Below are positions 50,475-64,000 of a stretch of DNA of 64,000 nucleotides, in pieces. Position numbers and translations under genes: made by a program. The notes under the pieces are model-generated. The model saw nothing but the letters and a program-made list of their open reading frames with translations. It did not search any database and was not told where the DNA came from. The stretch is from positions 6,712,501 to 6,776,500 of the forward strand of contig NC_088922.1 in NCBI RefSeq assembly GCF_038396675.1. Direction: 5' to 3'. Position 1 is the first letter of the stretch, and each line of letters starts with the position of its first letter. Origin of the DNA: Hydra vulgaris (lineage: Eukaryota > Cnidaria > Hydrozoa > Anthoathecata > Hydridae).

Positions 50475-51473
50475 ATGCCGAGAATGGATTACAACTTTAA
50501 TAAAACAGTCTCACTATGCGAATCAATAGACGACGGGGAAGAAGTTTCACTTAAGCCAGATAATCAAGATACCATTCAATTAGACACTTTGGGCAACGAA
50601 CACGCTGATAGTGATGATAATATTAAATTTGTCTTATCTGGATTGTTGGTATCTCAAAATGATATAGTTTCTTCAAAAGACTTAAAGAAAGGCTGGAAAA
50701 AGTATTTTCTTATAGGTGTTGTTATTTTTATTACGATATTAATTGTTGGGGGAATTGTTGCTTTATTTACACTTAAAAAGTCACAAGATAAAATTTGTTT
50801 ACAGCAAGCGTGTAGAAAGGAAAACCTGTCGCTTCCAAAGTATGCACCTTCCTCTTCCTCTTCTTCATCATCTAAAATAACTTCAAACTCTTCTTCTTTG
50901 CCATCATCTTCTTCATCTTCTTCCTCCACAACAACAAAAAATCCTCATGAAAAACAAAATGAGTTAGTATGTGAAACAGAGAGATGCATGCTGTTAGCCG
51001 AAAACCTGAAAAAGTCAATAAACTTTTCTGTAGATCCGTGTGATGATTTTCATGAGTTTGCTTGTGGTATATGGCCAGCTACTCATCCAATTCCTCCATC
51101 AGAAGCAAAACTAGATACAATGGGACTTTTAAATTTAAACAAAAATATGGCACTTCGTGATATAATAGAAAAACAAAAAAACCAGTCTAGTGGAGATGGC
51201 TTCAAAGCTAAAATTATTCGATTTTATGATTCCTGTATGAACATAGAGTTAGTGGAGGGCTTAGGAAGCAAGCCTCTTAAAAGATTTTTATCGAATTTTG
51301 GTAAGTGGTCACCTGTAAAATCTAATGGAACTAATGACAAAGACATCACAAGCTTGCTTATTCAAAGTCATCAATATTTTACTCCGTCTGTGTACGATGA
51401 TACAATTCAATCACCTCTCTTCAAATCTATTGTCAAAGTAAATGACATTAACTCATCAATACATATTTTAGAG
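50475..51473 (+). CDS. M13 metallopeptidase (neprilysin/ECE-like), exon 1
   Basis: Type II membrane zinc endopeptidase that trims extracellular peptides; only the N-terminal part is in the window. ATG at 50475 opens 333 codons. Residues 1-76 are an acidic cytosolic tail ending in KKGWKK. Residues 77-99 are a single membrane anchor (YFLIGVVIFITILIVGGIVA). Residues 126-154 are a Ser/Thr-rich stalk. Then comes the M13 ectodomain with CETERC (Cys 166, 171) and VDPCDDFHEFACGIW (Cys 189, 197), the hallmark cysteine-rich start, followed by FYDSCMN. Splice donor GAG|GTATGA at 51474; the next in-frame codon would be a stop, supporting splicing. The zinc site HExxH and ExxxD lie beyond 64000. ECE against neprilysin cannot be decided here. 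Confidence 0.88.
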
Positions 51474-52496
51474 GTATGAATTGATTTTATACTTTCATAC
51501 GTAAAAAACACAATCATAATATATTTATAATTTGAATGTGCTTAAGTAAATTTAAAAAAAAAAAAATTATAAAATAAATATTAGGAAACAATAAAAAAAT
51601 AATTATAAGTTTATAATAATAGTTATTAACAATTTTATTTATAATATTAATTGTTATTTATAATAGCTTAGTTAAAGTTTACAAATTTTTAAGAAAATAA
51701 TTATCTTTTAGCTGCGGGCAATACCACTAAAATTACTACACATTAAAAAAATGCGCATTTATTTTGAGTTCATGTACTATATTAGAGCAATAACAAAATG
51801 CGTATTCCTGCAGTATACATTATACTGCGTAATCCTGCAGTATACATTAAGTAAATTTTAGTAAATTAAAGTAATTTTTTGAATTAAATTTGCTTAAAGA
51901 CTTCATGATAAAAAAAGTACTGTTTAAAAAGACTTTTAACATTCTTTGTTTATACAGCTGTTACTCAATTGTTTCGCTTCTTTTTATATTAAACTTTGAC
52001 TAAAAAAATACTTTAGCATCTAACGTAAACCTTTACGCTAAGTTAGACATCTATACTATATCAGAAAATAGCTGACTTATTTTTACTTTTGAGTTTTAAC
52101 TAACATTTTGAGAATCTAGTCTCATACTTTTTATTACAATTATTTGCATTTTATTTCATTATTGTTTTCTGTTTTTTAAGGGTTTAAAGGACTTTGTTTT
52201 GTTAAAAAGATTTAAGTCAAAGACTTAGATATAAAATTAGGAGGAGGGGTTGGTTAGAGAATCTAATCTTTTTACCCTAAATGCATATTTGAAACGTTTT
52301 TCGATGAAAAATATTTTTAACTAAACAGAACCAATTAAAAATTATTATTTTGCTTTAGTTTGTTTTATTTTAATGGTTCACGTTTAATAATCCCTTTGAA
52401 ACTAATGCTCACAAATCACTCACAAATACTAAAATATTTATAGTATTATAAACATATGTAAAATACATGCTTGTATTTTTTTATTTTTTTTTATAG
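51474..52496 (+). other. Intron 1 of the metallopeptidase gene
   Basis: GT-AG intron of 1,023 bp, phase 0, ending TTTTTTTTATAG. AT-rich; a GCAGTATACATTA duplication is at about 51809-51850. No other content recognised. Confidence 0.8.
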
Positions 52497-52565
52497 TTTA
52501 ACACGCCAGATTTTCCGATTCCTGATCCTTCTATATACCTCATGGATGATTCAAACTCTAAATTT
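52497..52565 (+). CDS. M13 metallopeptidase, exon 2
   Basis: 69-bp exon (23 codons) between a polypyrimidine-AG acceptor and the donor GTATGT at 52566. FPIPDPSIYLMDDSNSKF corresponds to the 'G-L-P-S-R-x-Y-Y-L' segment of M13 peptidases. Phase 0 on both sides joins it in frame to exon 1 and exon 3. Confidence 0.8.
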
Positions 52566-54904
52566 GTATGTTTTTAAAGTTTCATATATCATATAGTTAA
52601 CGAATTATAATTATAATTTTACTATAATGCTAACAAATTAATTATACTAATAATTATTTAATTATACTAATTATTTAATTATACTAATATTTAATTAGAT
52701 TAATAATTTAGTTATGCTAATATTAAATTATATTTGTTAAGATTTTAATTAACTTGTATAATTTTTATAATTAATGTAATTTTTACTATCTTTAAATTTT
52801 AAACAACTTTTTTCTTTTTAACAACTTTTTTTACTTGATCACTTTTTTCCTTCTAATTTACATCAAATAAAATTTTTTTTATGTAAAACATAAATGTGTA
52901 TACATATATACATAAATGTGCACACATATACTTAAGTGTGCGTAAGTTTAATGTAACACACGTACACACGTATGTGTTTTATACAAATATTATACAACTT
53001 TTTTTTCACACAACTTATTTTTCACACGTGTTTTTAAGGTAAATATGGTAATAATATACCATGAATTCATTTAACAAACAAACATTGTACAAAACATAAA
53101 AAATAATCTAGGAGCTAAGTAGGAAAAGAGTGATGGATAAGAAGCGGCGAGTTAATGTGAAGTGGTGAATAAATAAGCAGCTGAAGGTAGATGTGGATTG
53201 ACATAAAGCGTTAGAACTGCATAAATGCAAAATAATAATAATAAAAAAAGAATAAAGTTGAATAAAAGACAACTAAATAGTGCAATAATAAGAAAAAAAT
53301 TATAAATAATTCAAAGTTGTAACAAAAATGCTTTTAGAGTCTAACTTAAAATAGTTCGTTGAGAAATTAAAAAGTTACAAATGTAAAACCTTATGTTCTA
53401 AAGTTTACTGAACTTCATACTAGTATTATTGTAAAATATATTTATCAACAGATTTCAAATTCCATGGAAAGGTTGTGATTATGAAGAGTTAACTAAAGAC
53501 AATCTTTAATAAATAAAAATTAGACTTACTATTCTTCTTTGATATTACTGTGCTTTATATGAAAGAGATCCTGGCACCTATATTAAAGTTGAATGAAATA
53601 AATTTTACCTCTTCAATAAAAGCGTTATAATATTATTATTATTGGAATTTTAAGCAACGTTTAATTAAATAGATTAAAACAAAACAAATATTTTCAAAAA
53701 TATAACTAAAATAAAACTAATTTTAGTTAATAAAATTTTAAAAGATATGGCGCCATTTTACATAAGCTAAATATTTTTTAAAAAGTTGTCAAAATGTAGA
53801 GTATGATAACTTTAATTATTTGCAATCGATAAATCGATACGTAATAATCGATAATTATTGAATTGTTAATTATGTTAGACAAGAGTTGATCGTAACAACA
53901 TGTTTCTAACACTATAACTGTCTGAAAATATAAATATCATATAATAATTATTAAGATAATTAATTGCATAGAAACGAAAAATTAAATAATCAGCATGCAA
54001 CAGGTATTTTTATCGTAGAATATTTGATACCATTATTAGATGCTTTTAAAAAATTTAAGTACTTTTAAGTTTTATCAGATCTTTACAAGTGCACTCAGAA
54101 GTGATCTTACATGCTTATAAGTGCACTCAGAAGTGTTCTTAAATCTCCTTAGCTGCTCTTAATTGTTTTTAGCTAACTCTTAAGGAAAAGCAATTAGCAT
54201 TTACTTTGTAGGTTGCAAATACTTTTTAAGTAAATAATATTTGGTAGACGTTAATAGCGTTTGGTCGCATGGCGTTCAAGTTAAATCATTTTTAATTTTG
54301 AATTCATATCTTCATTTGATTGAAGTCTGTTTTCATTTAAAACACATGCTTATCTAGTATGGCAACAAAAGTTGTGAACATTTATTGATTTAATACAATT
54401 TAAACGAATGGCGTTAAGAAATTGATGGCTTTATATATAAAAAATAAACCATTTGTAGAAATAAAAAATTTACAATGATTAAATAAAAAAAGGTAGCTTT
54501 TTCGACTGTAGTAGTCCTCTTGGCATTTCAAATGTGAATAAAAAATAATTCATAAATGTTTACTGAAACAAAAAAATGATAAATTTTTTATGATATTATA
54601 GATACTTGCTAACAAGCGGTACGATGTAGCTCATAGTTTAATTAAAAATTTACTTAAAAAGATGATTTGTGATCGTTCAAAATAATTTAAAAAATAGTAG
54701 TATGAGATCATATGCTCCTTTGCGCGGCAATTTTAATTGAACTCAAAGCACTAACTTGATATTTAGTTTGATATTTTTTTAATTTTTTTTATTAGTCTTG
54801 TTAGTAATATTGTGTAATTTATGGACGATCCCCCTTGTTTTATTTAATGATGTAAAATTTTTAGATTAAACAAGCAAAACACAGGTAAGCCTAAAAGGTT
54901 CTAA

Positions 54905-55280
54905 TCATTGCAACTAATGACTAAAATCATTGTAGCTAATGATTCAAATTAGCTGATGATTCAAATCATTACAGGTGATTATTAAAATGATTACATCTGA
55001 AAATTCAAACCATCATAGCTAATGACTTAAGTTATCATAGCTGATGATTGAAATCATCATAGCTGATGATTCAAATCATCATAGCTGATGATTCAAATCA
55101 CCATAGTTGATGATTCAAATCATCATAGCTGATGATTCAAATCATCATAGCTGATGATTCAAATCATCATAGCTGACGATTCAGGTCATTATAAATGATG
55201 ATTCAAATTATTATAATTGATAATTCAAACCATCATAGCTGGTGAGTCAAATCATCATAGGTAATAATTCTTGTTATTGT
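54905..55280. repeat. 22-bp minisatellite with self-complementary units
   Basis: About 17 units of GATGATTCAAATCATCATAG plus CT. The central ones are nearly identical and the outer ones degraded. Within each unit GATGATT and AATCATC are inverted around CA, so every repeat can form a small hairpin. Confidence 0.93.
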
Positions 55281-55653
55281 AGCTTCATTTGAGGTAAATA
55301 AGCTGATTTAATTAATAAAAATAATTTAAAACCAATAACAAATAATAATAAATATTAAAACCTATTTAAGTCTAACAAATAGTAAAATAAAGTTGAAAGA
55401 TTTTTTTGAAAGTTTCGAAAACAGAGAAAAAGTTAGTATAAAAAAATCTAAGTATAATTATAAAAGAAAACGGTTTTCTGTTCAATTAAAATTTAATAAT
55501 AATTTAAGTCTTTAAATAATTTAAATTTAAAAATAATTCAAATTTAGAAAATGGTATATTAGCATCAATTATAGACCTAGAATAAATCTCGCTTTTCTGA
55601 ACCAAAAAAAAAAAAACTTCCTTAAAGTTGTGTATATATCAAAAACATCAATA

Positions 55654-55822
<169 letters not shown>

Positions 55823-56184
55823 TATATACAAATAATTGAGCCTATTAGCAAAATAATAATAACTCGAGAGTGCACTTGAAATAATTGTCGATCTTCAATA
55901 AAATCAGTTAGATTCCTTTAGAATAAATGTTTCTTGTTACAAAAATAAGCTGTATTTCTCAAACAATAGTTATTTTTGTCTTTTTAAATTACTTTCAATA
56001 GTTGCATGTGGAGTGGTTTAATATTGCAAAAGCAAATGGTCACTTAGTTTATTATCTTCTAGATGAAATAGTTTTCAAGATAATTTGAAACTTTTATTCA
56101 AAAGTATATAAAGTAGAAAAAATTATCATTTACATATTTAGGTGCATCAATAAGCTCTAACGGTCTTATCACAGAGTAAATAAG

Positions 56185-56255
56185 GCCAGAGGTCGCTTCG
56201 AACTACGGACCCTCAGTTCTGAAGCCAGAATTCTAACCACTACACCACAGCATTC
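56185..56255 (-). mobile_element. tRNA-like SINE, copy 2
   Basis: Minus strand: A box TGGTGTAGTGG (56237-56247), B box AGTTCGAAGCG (56194-56204). Spacing is the same 43 bases as copy 1 at 38612-38700, and the intervening text is similar (GGCTTCAGAA, GGGTCCGTAGTTCGA against AGGATCCGTGGTTCAA). The B box has decayed from consensus. It does not fold as a clean tRNA (anticodon loop short). Confidence 0.6.
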
Positions 56256-57308
56256 ATAATTATTACTTTTTTTTAAAAAGTAATAGTCATGAATGACATT
56301 TTGTCTTTATAAAACAATCTTTTTTAAAAAAATCCTTTTTAATTTTACTACTTTGATACTAAATGGTAGAAAGTTCTGTAGTTCTTGAAAATTTATTATT
56401 GTAGAAAAGTCGAAGTTTTAATTCTATCACTTTGGTATTGCATTAAAAGCACACACAGCGCATTCAATGATAGCACTACTTTGTAAGTGCTTTCAAGAAA
56501 TGCTCTTTATGTGCTTTTATTGAATGCAGTAGAATGTATGTGCTTAATGTAGATCAGCAGTAATACGTCTTTATCAAATATTATTATCAAGTATTAAGGT
56601 ACTAAACAGTCTTTAGTAACAAGTCCTGTACGAATTGTCACGAAACCACTAACCCTCCACACCGCATGACGTAATTTATGGACATCTCAGTTTATGACAT
56701 ATTAGGCCGTTTAATTATAGTCATCTACGGTCACGAAGAATTTTAGTAAGATATTATTTATGCTTTAGAAATTATTGTTAATAATCATGAAAACTTATGG
56801 CCTACTTAGAATTACAATTAGTTTAAGTAGGCCATGGAACATTACAATCACTTGTTAAGTAAGTATTGATATCCGCCGCCAAAAGGGAAAAATAACTAAT
56901 GAAGAAAATAAAGTATTTTTAAAACTTTATCTATAAAATTGTGTTATCGTTAGCATGTATAAAATTATTAGTAAGCATCATTTTTCAACGCCATCAGCGA
57001 AAGCCTATTGCCAATAGTCAGGGCTGTTCCGAGACGGAGGAAGACGTAGAAGGACCCCCCCCCCCCCCTAAGAAAATTATATTCAAAAATTAGTCGGCAA
57101 ATATGGGTATTGGAGTCGAAAAAAAACAACAAAAAACAGACACGTCACCCTTCCTTTAGGAACTCTTCGGGACGGTCCTTCTAATTGTATGACTAAATAA
57201 ACTTGACTAATAGAATTACTCAGGTAGTCATTAGTCTACTGAGTAGACTGCTCAGATCTCCTCCTGCATATTCATATTATTGGCAAAATAAATTCCATTT
57301 TAATCAGT

Positions 57309-57382
57309 AAATCTGATAGTGTTTGATCTTTTGATCGAAAAAGTTTAACTTTTCTGATCAAATGGTCAAACATTATTAGATT
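57309..57382. repeat. Imperfect foldback, 27-bp arms
   Basis: AATCTGATAGTGTTTGATCT on the left is matched by AAACATTATTAGATT on the right in reverse complement. The arms pair over about 27 bases with a few mismatches. Confidence 0.7.
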
Positions 57383-58219
57383 CATCAAATTCGATCTTCA
57401 ATATTGTATGCTAAAACATAAATTAAAATCAGCGCAAGAGATCTCAACTGAAAGTCAAAAAGAAAAGTAAAATGAAAAAAAAAAGGATATAAATTTTATA
57501 ATGTACAGATTAATTGTATACTGTGTTTTAATGATTTGAATAACTAAAAATTTCAATCATTTATCTTTATTGAAATTATTATCATTTTACTTTTTTTACT
57601 TTATAATAACGAAATCAATTTTTTTTTTTTAATTTCTCTACATTGTTGCTGTTTTAAATCTATTTTCATTTGCCTCAAAATGTTTCATTTTTTCGTTTTT
57701 GCAACCTAAACCTTTTCCTCTTTCTTTTTCAGATCATTTAACTTGGTTGCATAGCTTCAGTAAATATTAAAGCAAAATATTTTTGTTTATCACTTGTTTT
57801 TTGACTTATGAATATTTGGGTATGAAAAAATCCCATACTCATTTTCATTGATACTTTTCAATTGATTTGTTTTAACAAATAGTGTATTAGAATTATTTAA
57901 CACTTGTATTTGTCATAGTAACAGATTTAATGATTTTTAAATTTGTTTTTTAAATTTTTGTTCATTAATATTTCAGATTGAGAATTTATGGTATCATTTT
58001 TGCATAAATTAAAATTCGATTCAAGGGAATACAAAGTATGGTGAATTAAGCAATTAAACTTGAAATGGAATAGCACAGGAATTTTAAGAGAAATATACAA
58101 CACAATTGAAAACTAGAAATGTTAATGGCTGTAAAAACTTGAACATAAGCTTTGTTATGTGGTCTAATGAAGTTTGATTTTTGCTTTGAAAACAACTAGT
58201 ACCCATGGCTTGTTGCTTT

Positions 58220-58480
58220 GTTTTGAAAAAATGTGTTTGCAAACTAAAAATATCCTATCCTTTTTTTTGTCCATCCATTCTCACAAACATTCCATTTTGA
58301 ACTAACGGTATATTACTAGTTTTTAAAAGCTTTACTTTTTGGTAATAGGTGTGTATAGTTAAACCAGTAGCATTTACAGCAGCTATTAGAGTGACAAGTT
58401 GTTCGAGTGCATGACTGAAGATGGGTTATACTATATGGGTAAAAGATTGTGGGTGCTGTAAAGGTTATAAAAGTCCAGTT
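58220..58480 (-). pseudogene. Possible DDE transposase shard
   Basis: Minus-strand reading ALEQLVTLIAAVNATGLTIH resembles the 'E-x-x-T-x-V-x-A-x-N-A-x-G' block of CENP-B/Tigger-type DDE transposases. It is on the same strand as, and just 3' of, the pogo-like relic at 58550-60250, but does not fit as its continuation. Weak call. Confidence 0.25.
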
Positions 58481-58791
58481 TTGTTCATATTCTAAAAAAA
58501 AGAGAGCATAAAAAGTGTACATATTTTATTAAAACTTAAAAGAGGTCAAAAAAAAAAAAATGTTTTGAAACTTTTAGCCCTGACACACATTGAGACAAAA
58601 CCTTCAGATTTTTTCAGAACTATATTCTTTTGTTTTTGATGAAATAACTGCCACCATTTTTCTAATGAAGGATATTTATATACAATATATGGAGAAAGGG
58701 TAGGCCTTTCTGCATTACTGCAATACATCAAAGATGTAGCAGACTTTGTTGAATTATCTTCTCAGGATATTTTGATCCTCACTTTGTTATT

Positions 58792-59696
58792 TATTTATTT
58801 AGCAACTTAATGCTAGTTAAGTAACTTTTACAAAATATTACAAAATAAATGTTTACTATATAAGTTCATTATTCTTTAGTGTTTGAAGTAGTTTTTTTTT
58901 GAATTTTTTATAGTCCAGCTGAACAAATTCACAAGCTATTTCCTGGTATAGTCTCAAACCAAACACGAACAATGACTTCTGCCATGCTCTATTATATTGG
59001 CTGCTTTTATGAAAATAACTAGCTTGTCTAATGTAATGTTGATGCAACTCACTATTTTTTGAATAGAACTGTTTAAATATATTATTTTCATTTGATGTAA
59101 TATTCTGAATGAAACAGAGTGATTTAAAAATTATTCTATTTTTTATACTTATCCAACCAAGCAATTTCAACATTTCTGTTTTGTGAGTTGACCAGTCACA
59201 TTTTAATATAATTCTCATCGCCTTGTTTTGTAGTTTTTCTAAGATATTTAAGTTATTAGTGTTGACATCAAGAAAAATAGAAGCACAGTATTCATAGTGG
59301 GGAGCAATTATAGTTTGAAAGATTATCTTTTTGGTCCATTGAGTTAAATATTTGCTTAATCTACCAAAATATTCAGTTTTCTTTGCAATTTTATTTGAGA
59401 TATGTTTGATATGTTCTGTAAAATTAAGTTGGTAATCAATAATAATCCCTAGATATTTCACGCTATCACTAAATGCAATGACTACGTCATCCAATATAAC
59501 TTTTATGTTATGGTTTTGATTTATTAAACTATTTTTTCTTTTTTTTGAAGTAATAATAAGCATGGTCATGGACTTAAGAGTATTTAATTTAAGTTTGTTA
59601 TTACTTAGCCATTTACAAAGTATTTTTGAGTCTTGATTTAATTTAAAAATAGTTTCTTCGAAGTTTGCACCCTTAATACAAACCAATGTATCATCA
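58792..59696 (-). mobile_element. 5'-truncated LINE (RT C-terminus) inside the pogo-like relic
   Basis: Begins at the RT catalytic motif (DDTLVCIKG) and runs open through LCKWLSNNKLKLNTLKS, SVKYLGIIIDYQLNFTEHIK and KTEYFGRLSKYL to FVFGLRLYQEIACEFVQ and the stop at 58856, ending in an (AAAT)3 tail. GTTATT is duplicated at 58786-58791 and 59697-59702, so both ends are fixed. Because it inserted in frame and in the same orientation, a single 321-codon ORF (58856-59821) now fuses about 40 transposase residues to the RT thumb/C-terminus. The frame is unbroken throughout, so the insertion is young. Confidence 0.88.
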
Positions 59697-59888
59697 GTTA
59701 TTACTAGTTTATTACCAGAGTCATCAGTTAAACTAGTTTCATTGTAATTCCAAATGTTTGATGGAGGAACCTGCCAATAAAGGAGTGATGTTATTGAAAA
59801 AGTTATTAATAATAACAGCACCTACTTCTGCCCTCTTTCTTTTAATGTTACTTGCAAATCTAACACTTAATTGTTAATCTCTTAAGGA

Positions 59889-59922
59889 ATGCCTGGTGTT
59901 GAATCCATTCAACACCAGGCAT
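59889..59922. repeat. 34-bp palindrome within the pogo-like coding region
   Basis: ATGCCTGGTGTTGAAT and its exact complement around CC. It falls in the NMPG segment of the transposase; the family normally reads NMPG-x-D-W, so the second arm is probably an inverted duplication of the first. Confidence 0.88.
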
Positions 59923-61041
59923 ATTTCCTGCAAATTGCCTAATAAACATTCCTTTACAGTCTGCATAAGACTTCACAATACTTCAAAAATCATAACAGCC
60001 TACTGGGAATCTAAAAGAAGACAAAAATTTCTTCTTCAATTTCGCTAAATATTGTGCAACAGCCTGGTTTTTTATTATGTATACCTTTCAGTTTATTCTT
60101 TATTGTTGATAGAGGACTTTTAAAGGTTAAACAAGCATCTGTTTGTGTTGAATTATCACTTCTTACTTCTTTTAAACATTCGGGTAATGTTTCCTGGGTG
60201 TATGGAATATAATCACGACTCCCAGCAACACGTTTATATGTTCTTGGCATGTTTTCTTTGATATAAATGATTATTAATTAATATTTTGTCCTAAAAACAA
60301 AAATTAAAAATTAAACCAATAAAATTATATCTATAGACAACATTTTTTTGAAAAATAAATCAAAAATATATAATTAAAAATCAAACAATTCGATTTTTTC
60401 ACTCAGGTTAATGTCACCCCAAGTTGTGGCCAAAGCCACCGCATAAATTTTACTTAAAGTTATTTTTAATTAGAAGAGTTATAAATTTGTGCAACTATTG
60501 TGCAAAACTCATCCCATTTAAATTTACTATTAGTTATATTATCACAGCCCACTCAAATATTAACAGCAGTTTCAACCAACTCACAATTTTGCAGCATAAG
60601 TTTAACAATTATAGACTCTTATAAACAAAGAAAAAATTATATAAATAATTCCGCAAACTACAATTAATCTAAGTAATAAATAAACATAATAACTTTACTT
60701 TTGTGATAAACTTAAATTTGGAAGGTCGCAAAAGCATAAAGTAAAAACTATTTTTTATAAATAAGCCAACGTTACCTCATTTTACGGTAAACTCCCTAAA
60801 TAAAAACGATTTGTTTTCACACGTGACCTTTTGCAACCAATAAACGCGCTATTAGCAAGTTGAGACTTTCGGTACTTAACGACGTTGGTACGTATCCATG
60901 GTGCTAAACATATTTTCAAAGAAAAATTATTTCATGTAATTTCAAAAAATTAAAAAAATTTCTTTTTATAAAAAAGAAAATAATATCTTCAACATAATTT
61001 ATAATTAAAAATTAATCATTCATTTTCAATTTTAAAATATG

Positions 61042-61135
61042 TTGAAGATATACCCATAAATGTTACACATGTAAGTTACATGTGTAACATTTATGGGTAT
61101 ATCTTCAAATAAATGTTACATTGTAACATTTATTT
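61042..61135. repeat. Perfect 30-bp hairpin plus adjoining 13-bp hairpin
   Basis: TTGAAGATATACCCATAAAT and 10 further bases (61042-61071) pair exactly with 61079-61108 around TAAGTTA. AAATAAATGTTAC/GTAACATTTATTT follows at 61107-61135. A third, older arm TATCTTCAACATA at about 60988-61000 pairs with the same sequence, so arms have been duplicated. Confidence 0.93.
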
Positions 61136-61980
61136 AACATATTTATATTAGTAAATATTATTAAATAAGTATAAAGTATTTTAGTGAGAAAAAAAATACT
61201 TTTTTTGATTTTAACCTAACTTGTTTTAAATCAAATTAATGTGTACTTTTGACCAGATCTGGGAACAAACCTTTGCGAAACAGATTACTCAAATTTCTTG
61301 ATGCATTTCTCACGAATGGGCGGATCAGTTATAGGGTGGAAAAGGGGTAGTATAACCAAGGAGGTTTAATAATTATTAAACTTCTTATAACAAACAGTAT
61401 AACAAACAAATAAAATTAATTCTTTGTCGCGTGAAATCTTTTAAAATATGTATTATGTTTTTACGTGTTTGAAATAAATTTTTATTAAATATTTTTACAT
61501 AAAACCTTGTCTAGGCCTTTCATATCAGGCATGTAACCCTGTCTGAGTGAAATTTAGAAAGGGAGCAACATTGTTTTTAACAAAAATTAAGTTATGCTTT
61601 TAATATTTTATGTTGCAAACAGTTTTTAAAAGCATCTATACAGCAACTAAATAAATATATATTATTAGATGTAATTTTTAATATACAATTACAAAAATAA
61701 ATTTCTGGAAATACCTATAAGTGTTTTTTTATTTGTTATTGTAATATATTCCTAATTTTTTAGTTGAGAATATATTACAGTAATAAATTTTATATGCATC
61801 CTAAAGAAACTGAAACAATTTGCGAGGTTATTCAAGGTTCGATAAATCTGAGTTTTTGAAATACTTTATTTAAAAACTTGATATAAAAAAATATTTCTGA
61901 ACTCTCCTAATTAATAAGGTAATACATTTGTATTACTATTTTATCTTACATTTGTTAATACATAAGATTTGCATCTTTAG

Positions 61981-62094
61981 ATTCGTGAAAAATATCGTAG
62001 TTTGATGAAAAGTTATGTTTCACTTCTTGAGCCAGAGGAAAATGCTGATAAAGTTATTGAAGACATTATTCTTTTTGAGACTGAACTTGCTAAG
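61981..62094 (+). CDS. M13 metallopeptidase, exon 3
   Basis: 38 codons between acceptor TTTGCATCTTTAG and donor AAG|GTAAAG. IREKYRSLMKSYVSLLEP and DKVIEDIILFETELAK match the M13 segment 'Y...M......LG......A......FE..LA', about 150 residues after the cysteine-rich start, as expected. Phase 0 with exon 2. The next exon is not in the remaining 1.9 kb. Confidence 0.85.
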
Positions 62095-62179
62095 GTAAAG
62101 TTAACACTTTTTCATAAGCCCATTGGTTAAACTTTTATATACGTATATATAATATATACATATATATTTATCTATTTAT

Positions 62180-63920
<1,741 letters not shown>

Positions 63921-64000
63921 AAACCCCTAACTGGTTGTCAGAAAGTTTTTCCGTATTTTGTTGACAAATAGTAAAAACTAAAATGCAAGACCGGAATTTT

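Larger units (their letters stand above)
58550..60250 (-). pseudogene. pogo/CENP-B-like transposase relic split by a LINE
   Basis: The N-terminus at ATG 60250, MPRTYKRVAGSRDYIPYTQE, followed by LSTIKNKLKGIHNKKPG, is a psq-type HTH. After a frame break, VKSYADCKGMFIRQFAGNMP, then FFNNIT and VPPSNIWNYNETSLTDDSG (first catalytic D region) run to GNKLVI at 59703. The frame resumes at 58785 with GSKYPEKI, then KSATSLMYCSNAE and LSPYIVYKYPSLEKWW. The 905-bp gap is a LINE with its own target duplication. The second and third catalytic residues are not recognisable. It is inactive, in antisense orientation within intron 2 of the metallopeptidase gene. Confidence 0.75.

Noticed and set aside
57019-57181. 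MITE candidate starting CAGGGCTGTTCCGAG
   Set aside because: The right end (CTCTTCGGGACGGTCCTT) is only roughly complementary and no target duplication was found.

Overview
This is eukaryotic, very AT-rich DNA. It has GT-AG introns, long (AT)n arrays and almost no intact genes. The mix of decayed LINEs, hAT, mariner/Tc1 (including a DD37E-type family), pogo-like and Penelope-like elements, plus cnidarian-type protein families, points to a cnidarian and most likely Hydra. That assignment rests on recognition only; no search was run.

The only convincing host gene is a plus-strand M13 (neprilysin/endothelin-converting-enzyme-like) membrane metallopeptidase. It begins at 50475. Exon 1 is 50475-51473, exon 2 is 52497-52565 and exon 3 is 61981-62094; the catalytic half lies beyond the window. 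Its second intron is about 9.4 kb and holds minisatellites, a tRNA-like SINE, and a pogo-like transposase relic with a 5'-truncated LINE inside it. About 2 kb upstream is a 46-codon ORF with a signal peptide (48456-48596), a candidate small secreted peptide.

Layout: 1-11.3 kb is a nested stack. A LINE reverse-transcriptase fragment is split by a hAT (412-11260, 8-bp target duplication). The hAT ORF is split in turn by an ~8-kb insert (2730-10765). That insert carries a decayed intron-containing gene of an uncharacterised family, several MITEs, and a nearly intact mariner (8898-10198). 12.3-16.7 kb holds two DD37E-like transposase relics and a fragment of another uncharacterised family. 16.7-20.7 kb is a near full-length but broken CR1-like LINE. 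20.8-29 kb holds a DUF4806-like fragment, paired copies of a hairpin repeat (one filled by a MITE with 37-bp perfect terminal repeats), two further LINE relics and an OTU-protease relic. 29.8-31.6 kb is a KIAA1586-like hAT relic. 32.2-32.9 kb is a Penelope-like GIY-YIG fragment. 36.2-40 kb holds a BED-hAT relic, a LINE interrupted by a tRNA-like SINE, and a poly(A)-ended retroposed unit. 40-48 kb is essentially gene-free.

Nothing in the window looks like an operon or a coordinated gene system. The main interest is the order of nested insertions, several non-autonomous elements whose boundaries are readable, two uncharacterised protein families, and the candidate small secreted peptide.
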